From Bog-159 sp049520215 (GTDB taxonomy: Bacteria > Acidobacteriota > Terriglobia > Bryobacterales > Bryobacteraceae): a stretch of 20,077 nt of DNA. Below the pieces are notes generated by a model, which ran no database searches, was not told the origin of the DNA, and saw only the letters and a program-made list of their open reading frames with translations. The position numbers and the translations under genes are program-made. Shown piece after piece: positions 12,922 through 20,077 of the stretch (the stretch's first letter is position 1; the number at the start of each line of letters is the position of its first letter). The stretch is taken from the NCBI GenBank assembly GCA_049520215.1, contig JBEKPZ010000120.1, forward strand, positions 1 to 20,077, written 5' to 3'.

Positions 12922-14316
12922 ATGGCAATGACATTGCAGTCAATCGGCGGGGCTGGCCTGCTACTGGTCGCCCTAACCGGAACCGCGCATTCCCAAACCA
13001 CCAAGGCTCACGATCCAGGGCCTCGCCCAGGTGCCAGCGCCGGTGGCCCGATCGATAACCTTAAACCCGGCGAGCTCAAGCTCTTCAACGATGGTCTGGC
13101 CACTTTCGCCAAGGTGGACACCGTCTCCGACGATGGCTTGGGCCCGCGCATGAATCTCGACAGTTGTGCGGGATGTCACGCCCAACCAGCGATTGGCGGA
13201 ACGGGCGCGAAGCCCAATCCACAGTTTCAAATTATCAAGCGGCTCGGGCTTCATAACTCGGTGCCCTTCTTCATAACCCAGGACGGGCCGACCCGCGAAG
13301 CGAGATTCCAAAAAACAAGTACGGGCACACCCGACGGCGGCGTGCACGATCTTTTCACCATTGTGGGCGCGGCAGGCGCGGGGAACTGCCAACTGACGCA
13401 GCCGGATTTTGCCGCAAACAAGAAGAACGTAATCTTCCGGATTCCGACCCCGGTGTTCGGCGCCGGACTGATCGAGCAGATTCGAGACACCGATATCCTG
13501 GCGAATCTGGCCACGGAGGCGCCTGCGAAGCAGCGTCTCCAAATCAGGGGCAAATTGAATATAGTCGTTTCCGGCAACACACGGACCCAGCAGAGTCGCA
13601 TCCAGGGCGAAACCAACAACAACGGTAACGACGGAACCATCGCCCGATTTGGCTGGAAGGCGCAGAACAAATCCCTGCTCATCTTTGCCGGCGAAGCCTA
13701 CAACGTGGAGATGGGCATTTCCAATGAGTTGTTCCAGACGGAGCGCGAGGAGCAATGCCCAAACGCTGCCGTTAAGATGCCCAACGATGGCACCAATACG
13801 AATCCCGATCAAATCGGTACACCTAACCCCCCGTTCGACGTGCTCGGCGACATCGAACACTTCGCCGCCTTCATGCGCTTTTTGGCCCCGCCGAAACCTT
13901 CCGATACCGAACCGGGCGGCTCCGCATCCATCTTGAAAGGTAAGGCGCTTTTTGCTCAGGTCGGCTGCCATCTTTGCCATACTCCGGCGCTTACAGCCGA
14001 TCCGAACTCCCGCGTTGCCGCCCTGTCCGGAAAGACGGCAAACCTCTATTCGGACTTGGCGCTTCACCAAATGGGCAAGAACCTCGACGATGGGATATCT
14101 CAGGGCGAGGCGGTTGGCGACGAGTTCCGCACAGCGCCGTTGTGGGGCGTCGGACAGCGTCTTTTCTTCCTGCACGATGGACGCACAAGCGACTTGCTGG
14201 TGGCTATCCAGGAGCATCGCGGCGTCATGTCGGAAGCCAATGGCGTGATCAAGCAGTTTGATCGTCTCACCGAGAGTGACAAGCAGGACCTTCTCAACTT
14301 CCTGCGCTCCCTCTGA
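12922..14316 (+). CDS. Di-haem c-type cytochrome, DHOR family (putative thiol oxidoreductase)
   Basis: From the ATG at 12922 the product has 464 residues with a signal peptide (MAMTLQSIGGAGLLLVALTG, cut near AHSQ). Two haem-c motifs are visible: CAGCH at residues 82-86 and CHLCH at 349-353, the latter after KGKALFAQVG. The spacing and the segments GPRMNLDSCAGCHAQPAIGG and WGVGQRLFFLHDGRTSDLLV match the di-haem oxidoreductase (DHOR, COG3488) family. These are periplasmic redox proteins of uncertain substrate, often compared with di-haem peroxidases. The length is typical and both motifs are intact. No partner gene (for example imelysin) is adjacent, so it looks monocistronic. Confidence 0.9.
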   Translation: MAMTLQSIGGAGLLLVALTGTAHSQTTKAHDPGPRPGASAGGPIDNLKPGELKLFNDGLATFAKVDTVSDDGLGPRMNLDSCAGCHAQPAIGGTGAKPNPQFQIIKRLGLHNSVPFFITQDGPTREARFQKTSTGTPDGGVHDLFTIVGAAGAGNCQLTQPDFAANKKNVIFRIPTPVFGAGLIEQIRDTDILANLATEAPAKQRLQIRGKLNIVVSGNTRTQQSRIQGETNNNGNDGTIARFGWKAQNKSLLIFAGEAYNVEMGISNELFQTEREEQCPNAAVKMPNDGTNTNPDQIGTPNPPFDVLGDIEHFAAFMRFLAPPKPSDTEPGGSASILKGKALFAQVGCHLCHTPALTADPNSRVAALSGKTANLYSDLALHQMGKNLDDGISQGEAVGDEFRTAPLWGVGQRLFFLHDGRTSDLLVAIQEHRGVMSEANGVIKQFDRLTESDKQDLLNFLRSL

Positions 14317-14364
14317 CTTGCGCCCGGACGCCTTTCCCTTCGGTCAATGACTAAGCGGCACTTG

Positions 14365-14397
14365 GTGGCACAGGCTTCAGCCTGTGAGAGCCCTTTT
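14365..14397. repeat. Palindromic repeat, family B, intergenic and terminator-like
   Basis: CACAGGCT (14369-14376) and AGCCTGTG (14379-14386) form an 8-bp stem around TC, preceded by GGTGG and followed by AGAGCCCTTTT. It could terminate the cytochrome transcript, although the T-run is short. It is the same element as the one inside the solute-binding-protein gene, with the outer pair C-G here and G-C there, a compensatory difference. Confidence 0.65.
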
Positions 14398-14402
14398 CAT
14401 CT

Positions 14403-14473
14403 CCTGTGAGGCCGGGCATCCTGCAATCGGTGATCGAAGGCCACCTGGGGAACATCGCTGGAGCGGCGGGGCA
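14403..14473 (+). pseudogene. Possible remnant of a Fis-type helix-turn-helix
   Basis: One frame reads ILQSVIEGHLGNIAGAA from 14418. This resembles the start of the C-terminal Fis-like DNA-binding helix pair of NtrC/NtrX/ActR-type regulators (pattern I..VL...GN...AA..LGI.R..L.RKL). The second helix is lost after GAAGHPGP. No start codon or upstream domain is present, so if real it is a decayed fragment. The rest of 14317-14643 holds the terminator-like repeat and no supported gene. Confidence 0.25.
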
Positions 14474-14643
14474 CCCAGGTCCTTTTCAACCCGCGCTGGC
14501 TGGAGTTGAACTCAGGCACTACCCAAAAACAGATAAACATCTCCAATAGTGTTATTCTTGATGCTGGCAAGGAGGCCCAAAATCGGAAATCCTGGCTAAG
14601 CAACGTCTGCGACATTCCGGGGTGACCGAACGGGACAGCAAGT

Positions 14644-17600
14644 ATGACAAGCGAACGGTCTTCGATTCCGACCCGGGCGCGTGCGCCTCGAGTCATCACG
14701 GCGCTCACCATAATTTCCATCGCCATCGGTATTAGTTGGCGGCAGGCGGCGGCCGCGTCCACGAACCGCCCCGAAGCCAAGCTCATTAACGTGCCACTGA
14801 GCTTCGAGCCGAACCAGGGGCAGTTGGCGTCCACGGTTCAGTTTCTCTCGCGCGGTTCCGGCTACGCGCTCTTCCTCACTCCGGGCCAGGTCGTCCTGAA
14901 CCTGGAGCGGCGACAGCCAGCCGCGTCCGTCGACACCCTGCGCATGAGCCTGACTGGCGCAAATCCCAAGGCCAACGCAGTAGGCCAGGCTCCGCAGTCC
15001 GGCGTGGTCAGCTACTTCATCGGCAACGACCCCAAAAACTGGCGCTCCGGCATCCCCACCTATGGCAAGGTCAGGTACCCCCAGATCTACCCCGGCGTGG
15101 ACCTGGTCTTTTACGGTAATCAGCGCCAGTTGGAGTACGACTTTGTGGTCGCTCCCGGCGCCGACCCCAGCCGCATCGCCTGGCGGATCGACGGCGCCCG
15201 CGCCAGCCTCGACGCGCAGGGCAACTTGACTCTCAGCGCTCCCAACGGCCCGGCCAGCTTCAACAAACCGGTACTCTACCAACTGGATGGAGACAGGAAG
15301 ACCAGAGTGGAAGGGTCGTTCGCCGTGGCCGGGAACGAGGTGCGCTTCCGGCTCGGCAGCTACGACCATTCCAAAGCGCTGATCGTCGATCCCGTGCTCA
15401 GCTATGCCACCTATCTTGCCGGCAGTGGCACCGATAACATCGGGTGGACGACTGGACCTGGTATCAGTCAGGTCGGTACTTCGCAGGGCATTGCGGTGGA
15501 CAGCGCCGGTAGCGCGTATGTGACGGGCTACACCTACTCGCTAGACTTCCCAACCAAGAACGCTTATGAAAGCGCGCCTCCGACAAAGCAGGTCAGTCCC
15601 GGGCTGTGGCGTTCGGCTTTTGTGACCAAATTCAGTCCGGATGGCAGTTCGCTGGTTTATTCCACCTATTTGGGCGGCGACGTCAATGACGAAGGCTACG
15701 CCATAGCGGTGGACTCCAGTGGCAGCGCCTACGTGACCGGCGAGACAAACTCGCCCAAATTCCCGACAACCGCCGGAGCGTACCAGCCAGTCTACGCCAG
15801 TAACATTTCCGCATTTGTGACCAAGCTGAGTTCCACCGGAACCAGCCTTGTCTACTCGACATTTCTGGGCGGCTACGGTAATGCGTACGCAACTGCCATT
15901 GCCGTGGATGGCGCGGGCCGCGCTTACATTGCCGGCAACGAAAATGAGTATTGCACCCCATCCCAATCCTGCTTTCCCACCACCAGCGGCGCGGTAATCG
16001 CGGGAAACACAACTGGCGGGGGTTCGCCCCAATACGCCTTCGCCGCAGTGTTCGATCCCACCGGCGCCCAACTGCTCTATTCCACGATCTTCGGCGACTT
16101 GAATGGATTTACGTGCGCCAACGGTTGCGGCGATACGTATGGCACCGGGATCGCGGTGGACGCCAACGGCTACTTCTATCTGGTCGGCGAGACCCAGGCC
16201 GGCAAGCTGCCGACCACCGCCGGCGTCATTCAGCCTAAGGGCGCTCCTCTGGGCAGCCTCGGAGGCAGCACTGGAACCTACGTGGAGGCTTGGCGCGGCT
16301 TCATTGCGAAGTTCAGTCCGGTCACTTCCGCCGGTGGAGCGTCGCTGGCCTACGCCACCTACCTTGGCGGGCAAACTGCAAACTTAGGCGACTACATCAG
16401 CGGCATCGCCATCGATAGCGCCAGCAATGCCTATATCGCCGGATATACCAATTCTCCGGATTTTCCCGTGACAGCCGGCGCCTATTCGACCGTCTGCGGG
16501 CCGAATGGGCAGAACTGCTCGGCTGCCCACGTGACCAAGCTGAATCCTACCGGCAGCGCCATCCTGTGGTCCACCTTTGTGGGAGACAGCAAGGGCGATT
16601 CGAGCGACGCGTTATTCTTTACCGGACCCATCCAGTTGGATGCGAAGGGGAACGTCTATATCGTGGGGCAAGAAGCCGGATCCGGTTTCCCATCGGTCAA
16701 TCCGGTTGAGCCAGCCCCAAGCGGCGGGCAGATGGACGTAATCGTCGCCGAGCTTGACCCCACCGGCGCTAACCTGCTGTTTTCCACGCGCATTGGGTCC
16801 AGTGGGCTCGACACTGCGAGTCCGGCCGGGCTGGCAGTCGATTCCTCCGGCAACATCTATCTCGCCGGCAACAACAGCGGCCCGAACCTGATCACGACTC
16901 CCGGCGCATTCCAGACGACCGCCAGTGACAACCCCTGCTGCTCCCACGGCTTTGTCGTCAAGATCGCGCCAACCGCCGCGCCAGTCGGCCCGACAGTCGC
17001 ACTGGCCACGGCTGGACAAGTCGAACCCTTCGCGCCGGAATGCATCGTCTCGGCATACGGCACAGGTTTGGCCACTGGAGCAGCCGTCGCAACGCCTCCG
17101 CTGTCGACATCGCTGGATGGCAACAGCGTCACGGTCACAGACTCAGCCGGTGTCGCGCGTCCGGCTTACTTGTTCTACGTTTCGCCGTCGCAGATCAATT
17201 TCGAGATTCCGGCAGGCACAGCTACGGGAGCCGCGACGGTCGCGTTCCGAAATCAGAATGGAACTACTCAGTCCGAAACGATCTCGATCGGCAGCGTCTC
17301 GCCGGGGATCTTCGAGTTAACCGGCGCGGGCTTGGTAGCGGCCTGGGTCCTGCCGGTGATTTCCAACGTGCAGCAAACGTTGCAGCCGGTGTACCAGAAC
17401 GTAGCCGGGAATACGGTTCCATTGCCGCTCAATCTCGGGCCGTCCACCGAACAGGTCTATCTGGAGATGTACGGCACAGGCTTCCGCAACGCCAAGAGCT
17501 TCACCGCGACAGTAGGCGGCTTGAGCGTGCCGGTACTGGGGGCGGCCGCGACGTCGCAATTCGCGGGAGAGGATCAGGTAAACATCGGACCGCTTCCGCA

Positions 17601-17685
17601 GTCGTTAGCGGGGCAGGGAAGCGTCAACATCCTGCTCACCGCGGACGGGCTAGCCGCCAACACAGTCACGCTAACCATTCAGTGA
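14644..17685 (+). CDS. Secreted SBBP-repeat beta-propeller protein with TIGR03437 C-terminal domain
   Basis: This 1013-residue protein starts with a signal-like segment (ITALTIISIAIGISWRQAAA). Residues about 45-250 match the DUF7948 domain found before SBBP repeats (LSFEPNQGQLASTVQFLSRG, then YGKVRYPQIYPGVDLVFYG). Seven SBBP repeats follow at about 250-780; the pattern is YSTYLGG, then AIAVDSSGSAYVTG, then FPTTAGAYQ, suggesting a seven-bladed propeller. Residues from about 800 are a TIGR03437-type C-terminus (YVSPSQINFEIP, VYLEMYGTGFRNA, QVNIGPLP). Proteins of this kind are abundant and extracellular or surface-bound in Solibacter relatives; their function is unknown. There is no strong ribosome binding site. 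It converges with the ABC-F gene. Confidence 0.92.
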   Translation: MTSERSSIPTRARAPRVITALTIISIAIGISWRQAAAASTNRPEAKLINVPLSFEPNQGQLASTVQFLSRGSGYALFLTPGQVVLNLERRQPAASVDTLRMSLTGANPKANAVGQAPQSGVVSYFIGNDPKNWRSGIPTYGKVRYPQIYPGVDLVFYGNQRQLEYDFVVAPGADPSRIAWRIDGARASLDAQGNLTLSAPNGPASFNKPVLYQLDGDRKTRVEGSFAVAGNEVRFRLGSYDHSKALIVDPVLSYATYLAGSGTDNIGWTTGPGISQVGTSQGIAVDSAGSAYVTGYTYSLDFPTKNAYESAPPTKQVSPGLWRSAFVTKFSPDGSSLVYSTYLGGDVNDEGYAIAVDSSGSAYVTGETNSPKFPTTAGAYQPVYASNISAFVTKLSSTGTSLVYSTFLGGYGNAYATAIAVDGAGRAYIAGNENEYCTPSQSCFPTTSGAVIAGNTTGGGSPQYAFAAVFDPTGAQLLYSTIFGDLNGFTCANGCGDTYGTGIAVDANGYFYLVGETQAGKLPTTAGVIQPKGAPLGSLGGSTGTYVEAWRGFIAKFSPVTSAGGASLAYATYLGGQTANLGDYISGIAIDSASNAYIAGYTNSPDFPVTAGAYSTVCGPNGQNCSAAHVTKLNPTGSAILWSTFVGDSKGDSSDALFFTGPIQLDAKGNVYIVGQEAGSGFPSVNPVEPAPSGGQMDVIVAELDPTGANLLFSTRIGSSGLDTASPAGLAVDSSGNIYLAGNNSGPNLITTPGAFQTTASDNPCCSHGFVVKIAPTAAPVGPTVALATAGQVEPFAPECIVSAYGTGLATGAAVATPPLSTSLDGNSVTVTDSAGVARPAYLFYVSPSQINFEIPAGTATGAATVAFRNQNGTTQSETISIGSVSPGIFELTGAGLVAAWVLPVISNVQQTLQPVYQNVAGNTVPLPLNLGPSTEQVYLEMYGTGFRNAKSFTATVGGLSVPVLGAAATSQFAGEDQVNIGPLPQSLAGQGSVNILLTADGLAANTVTLTIQ

Positions 17686-17719
17686 TCTTGTACTACTGTC
17701 CACCAATTTGTTCGTCAAT

Positions 17720-17763
17720 GTGGGGCGGGCGTCCACGCCTGCAGCGGGTCTCCAGACCCGCTC
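17720..17763. repeat. Palindromic repeat, family A copy 2
   Basis: ATGTGGGGC is followed by hairpin GCGGGCG-TCCA-CGCCTGC (17726-17743, one G-T wobble) and hairpin AGCGGGTCT-CC-AGACCCGCT (17744-17763, 9 bp). A small GCGGC/GCCGC stem (17781-17792) separates it from the next copy. It lies between convergent genes and may act as a bidirectional terminator. Confidence 0.75.
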
Positions 17764-17794
17764 CGCCGACTCTCGGTATGCGGCTTGCCGCTAT

Positions 17795-17838
17795 GTGGGG
17801 CAGGCTGGCAGCCTGCGGGCCGATTGTCAATCGGCCCC
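17795..17838. repeat. Palindromic repeat, family A copy 3
   Basis: TGTGGGGC is followed by hairpin GCAGGCT-GGC-AGCCTGC (17801-17817) and hairpin GGGCCGATT-GTC-AATCGGCCC (17818-17838). The second stem shares GCCGATTGTYAATCGGC with copy 1 at 2085-2101. The last stem bases run into a tract of nine C, then G and five C, just beyond the ABC-F stop. Confidence 0.85.
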
Positions 17839-17853
17839 CCCCCGCCCCCACCG

Positions 17854-19491
17854 TCACGAATAGATCCCCGGCGCCTCATACCCAATCGCCTGCACATACT
17901 CCACATACGATCCGGGATAAACCCGCGGATGCCTGTCCCTGCCACTTGCCCCACCCAACTCCAGCACTCGCGATCCCAGCCCCCGTAGGAACATGCGGTC
18001 GTGCGACACGAAAATCATGGTCCCTTCGAAATCCTTCAGCGCCTCCACCAGCATTTCCTTGGTGGCCACGTCCAGGTGATTGGTGGGTTCGTCCAGCACC
18101 AGGAAGTTCGGCGGGTTGTACAGCAGCCGCGCCATGGCCAGCCGCGATTTCTCGCCGCCCGACAAAGCCCGGATGCGCTTATCCACATCGTCGCCGGAAA
18201 ACTGAAACGCGCCCGCCAGCGTCCGCAGCGCGCCCAGCCCGTCCTGCGGAAAGTCCCTCTGAAGCTGTTCGATGATGCTCACATCCGGAGCCAGCACGTC
18301 CAGCGACTGCTGCGCGAAGTATCCCATGTTCAGGCTGGCCCCCAGCCGCACGCTTCCGGCATCCGGCGCACTGGCGCCCGCAATCATCTTCAGCAGCGTG
18401 GTCTTGCCAGCGCCGTTCCTTCCCATCACGGCCCAGCGCTCTCCCCGCCGGATGGTCAGATTAAACCCGTCATAGATCACGCGCGCCCCGTAGCTCTTGT
18501 GCAGATCCTCAATCACCGCCACCTGGTCGCCCGACCGCTGCGGCGCGCGAAACTCGAACTTCACCACTTGCCTCTTCTTCGGCAGTTCGATCTTCTCGAT
18601 CTTATCCAGCGCCTTGATGCGGCTCTGCACCTGCGCCGCCTTGGCTGCGTGCGTCTTGAAGCGGTCGATGAAACGCTGTTCCTTGGCCAGCATGGATTGC
18701 TGCCGGGCGAAGGCCGCCTGCTGGTTGGTCTCGCGGATAGCGCGCTCGCGCTCGTAGAAATCGTAGTCCCCGGAGTACGTCACGATCTCGCCCGCATCGA
18801 TCTCCGCAATCTTCGAGACCACGCGGTTCATGAACTCGCGGTCGTGCGAGGTCATCAGAATCGCGCCCGGGTACGACTTCAGGAACTGCTCCAGCCAGAT
18901 GATCGACTCGATGTCCAGGTGATTGGTGGGTTCGTCCATCAGCAGCACGTCCGGCCGGCCCAGCAGCACGCGCGCCAGCGCCACGCGCATCTTCCAGCCG
19001 CCCGACAACGCCCCCGCGTCGCCATCGATCTGGTCGTCCTCGAAGCCCAGGCCATGCAGCACCTCGCGGGCCTGCGCCTCCAGTCGGTAGCCGCCCAGAT
19101 GCTCGTACTCTTCCTGCACCTCGCCGAAGCGCGCCAGAACGCGGTCCATATCGTCCGCGCGCGCGGGATCGTTCATGGCCCGATGCAGATCTTCCAGTTC
19201 GTGGTGCAGATCGCCGACGCGCCCGCTGCCCGCAATGGCTTCGTCCAGCACCGGCCGCCCCTTCATCTCCTCCACGTCCTGACGAAAGTAGCCGATGGTC
19301 AGCTTCTTGGGAACCGAGACCTCGCCCTCGTCGGGGGATTCCTCCCGCACCACCATGCGGAACAAGGTCGTCTTGCCGGCGCCATTGGGACCGACCAGGC
19401 CCACCTTCTCGCCGGGGTTCAACTGAAAGGAAGCGTCCACGAAAATCAACTGCTTGCCGTACTGCTTGTTGATATTGGAGAAAGAGATCAT
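17854..19491 (-). CDS. ABC-F family ATPase (YbiT/Uup-like)
   Basis: This 545-residue protein has two ABC ATPase domains and no membrane segment, the ABC-F layout. Domain 1 has Walker A GPNGAGKT (residues 34-41), signature LSGGWKMR (162-169) and Walker B LLMDEPTNHLD (183-193). An ABC-F linker of about 90 residues follows (YERERAIRETNQQAAFARQQ, KTHAAKAAQVQSRIKALDKI). Domain 2 has GRNGAGKT (357-364), LSGGEKSR and LDEPTNHLD. ABC-F proteins act on the ribosome in translation quality control or antibiotic protection. The closest shape is the YbiT type, but the member cannot be fixed by eye. The ATG at 19491 has only a weak upstream GGTG. A palindromic repeat separates it from the divergent TIR gene. 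Confidence 0.93.
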   Translation of the reverse strand: MISFSNINKQYGKQLIFVDASFQLNPGEKVGLVGPNGAGKTTLFRMVVREESPDEGEVSVPKKLTIGYFRQDVEEMKGRPVLDEAIAGSGRVGDLHHELEDLHRAMNDPARADDMDRVLARFGEVQEEYEHLGGYRLEAQAREVLHGLGFEDDQIDGDAGALSGGWKMRVALARVLLGRPDVLLMDEPTNHLDIESIIWLEQFLKSYPGAILMTSHDREFMNRVVSKIAEIDAGEIVTYSGDYDFYERERAIRETNQQAAFARQQSMLAKEQRFIDRFKTHAAKAAQVQSRIKALDKIEKIELPKKRQVVKFEFRAPQRSGDQVAVIEDLHKSYGARVIYDGFNLTIRRGERWAVMGRNGAGKTTLLKMIAGASAPDAGSVRLGASLNMGYFAQQSLDVLAPDVSIIEQLQRDFPQDGLGALRTLAGAFQFSGDDVDKRIRALSGGEKSRLAMARLLYNPPNFLVLDEPTNHLDVATKEMLVEALKDFEGTMIFVSHDRMFLRGLGSRVLELGGASGRDRHPRVYPGSYVEYVQAIGYEAPGIYS

Positions 19492-19512
19492 CGAAACACC
19501 AAGCTAACAGCT

Positions 19513-19557
19513 ATGTGGGGCAGGCTGGCAGCCTGCGCGGCGGTAGGTTACCGCCGC
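19513..19557. repeat. Palindromic repeat, family A copy 4
   Basis: ATGTGGGGC is followed by hairpin GCAGGCT-GGC-AGCCTGC (19520-19536), identical to copy 3, and hairpin GCGGCGGTA-GGT-TACCGCCGC (19537-19557, 9 bp), unrelated in sequence to the other copies. It fills the divergent gap between the ABC-F and TIR genes, close to both starts. Confidence 0.85.
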
Positions 19558-19577
19558 TGCCGCTAACGGCGTTACCG

Positions 19578-19583
19578 TAGAAT
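19578..19583 (+). promoter_or_regulatory. Possible -10 box of the TIR gene
   Basis: TAGAAT ends 5 nt before the GTG at 19589, the same spacing as at the 202-residue gene, and would give a leaderless mRNA. No good -35 lies 16-18 nt upstream, because that position falls at the edge of the palindromic repeat. Confidence 0.3.
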
Positions 19584-19588
19584 TGGAC

Positions 19589-20077
19589 GTGCAGCCGGCC
19601 GTGCCCAACTTCTTCATCAGTTACAACAAAGCCGACTTACCCTGGGCGGAGTGGATCGCCTGGCAGTTGGAAGCCGCCGGCTATACCTCGATCATACAGG
19701 CCTGGGATTTCCGGCCCGGGTCTAACTTCGTCCTTGACATGCAGCGCGCCGCGACGGAGGCGGAGCGCACCATAGCGGTGCTCTCGCCCGATTACCTGGT
19801 GGCCCTCTATACGCAACCGGAGTGGGCCGCGGCGTTCGCCCAGGACCCGACGGGCGAAAAGGGGACGCTCCTCCCGGTACGCGTGCGCGCCTGCGAGCTT
19901 AAGGGGCTGCTGTCCCCGATCGTCTACATCGACCTGGTGGGCCGCGACGCAGCCGCCGCGAAACAGGCGCTGCTGGCCGGAGCCAAGCGCGGGCGCGCCA
20001 AGCCTGCCAACGAGCCGGACTTTCCTGCCGGGCCGCCCGCCGCGCCACCCGCCAAGCCGGAGCCGCGCTTTCCCGGC
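19589..20077 (+). CDS. TIR-domain protein, 3' end cut by window edge
   Basis: The frame is open from 19547 to the window end; GTG at 19589 is the chosen start, with TTG 19583 and GTG 19601 as alternatives. The 163 visible residues begin with a TIR domain: PNFFISYNKADLPWAEWIAW, AGYTSIIQAWDFRPGSNFVL, TIAVLSPDYL, and LLPVRVRACELKGLL. E78 in YTQPEW sits where TIR NADases carry the catalytic glutamate. A proline/alanine-rich linker follows (PDFPAGPPAAPPAKPEP). In similar bacterial proteins the TIR domain precedes an NB-ARC/STAND ATPase or TPR region, so a defence or signalling effector is likely, but the rest lies outside the window. NAD cleavage is inferred from the family. The divergent ABC-F gene is unlikely to be related. 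Confidence 0.85.
   Translation, partial: MQPAVPNFFISYNKADLPWAEWIAWQLEAAGYTSIIQAWDFRPGSNFVLDMQRAATEAERTIAVLSPDYLVALYTQPEWAAAFAQDPTGEKGTLLPVRVRACELKGLLSPIVYIDLVGRDAAAAKQALLAGAKRGRAKPANEPDFPAGPPAAPPAKPEPRFPG

Noticed and set aside
17836..17850. C-rich homopolymer tract as a phase-variation switch
   Set aside because: Nine C, G, five C lie outside coding sequence after the ABC-F stop and not in a recognisable promoter; assembly noise is also possible in such tracts.
18001..19566. 521-residue plus-strand frame
   Set aside because: Antisense shadow of the ABC-F gene; high histidine, leucine and glutamine content is a by-product of the codon bias.
1..20077. CRISPR array, rRNA, tRNA or complete insertion sequence
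   Set aside because: No regularly spaced direct repeats, no RNA gene signatures and no transposase-like frame were found on either strand.

Overview
The window is high-GC bacterial DNA that most resembles Acidobacteriota of the Solibacter/Bryobacter group. The best taxonomic marker is the 1013-residue secreted protein at 14644-17685: a DUF7948-like N-terminus, seven SBBP beta-propeller repeats and a C-terminus of the TIGR03437 type, a domain first described from Solibacter. Dispersed GC-rich palindromic repeats and a small coiled-coil membrane protein fit the same lineage. No rRNA, tRNA, CRISPR array or insertion sequence was seen.

Layout. (1) 1-2040, minus strand: an exported GH42 beta-galactosidase whose 3' end is cut by the window edge. 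(2) 2041-2325: a divergent intergenic region filled with nested palindromes. (3) 2326-4370: a NarX/NarL-type histidine kinase and response regulator, overlapping by ATGA. (4) 4556-6558: a ParD/ParE toxin-antitoxin pair, a membrane-anchored alpha/beta hydrolase, then a second toxin-antitoxin pair of unusual composition (AbrB/SpoVT-type antitoxin with RelE/ParE-type toxin) behind a recognisable promoter and repeated operator-like sequence. (5) 6583-10773: an apparent three-gene operon of an exported protein of unknown function, a short family-5 solute-binding protein and an NtrY-like sensor kinase, with no permease and no response regulator beside it. (6) 10774-12330: a less GC-rich accessory patch with one convincing gene, a probable ribbon-helix-helix regulator with a near-consensus promoter abutting its start codon and an inverted repeat over its -35 box. 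(7) 12331-14316: a small membrane/coiled-coil protein and a di-haem c-type cytochrome of the DHOR family. (8) 14644-17685: the SBBP/TIGR03437 protein. (9) 17854-19491, minus strand: an ABC-F ATPase. (10) 19589 to the right edge: the start of a TIR-domain protein that continues outside the window.

Two observations cut across the genes. A family of palindromic repeats (core TGTGGGGC, then a GCAGGYT-loop-ARCCTGC hairpin, then a second variable hairpin) occurs at least four times between genes, with compensatory changes in the stems. A second family (GGTGGSACAGGCTTCAGCCTGTS) occurs once between genes and once inside the solute-binding-protein gene, where it stays in frame. The most system-like candidates are the AbrB/RelE hybrid toxin-antitoxin module, the solute-binding protein/sensor kinase operon, the possibly leaderless autoregulated 202-residue gene, and the truncated TIR gene, which is a potential defence effector.
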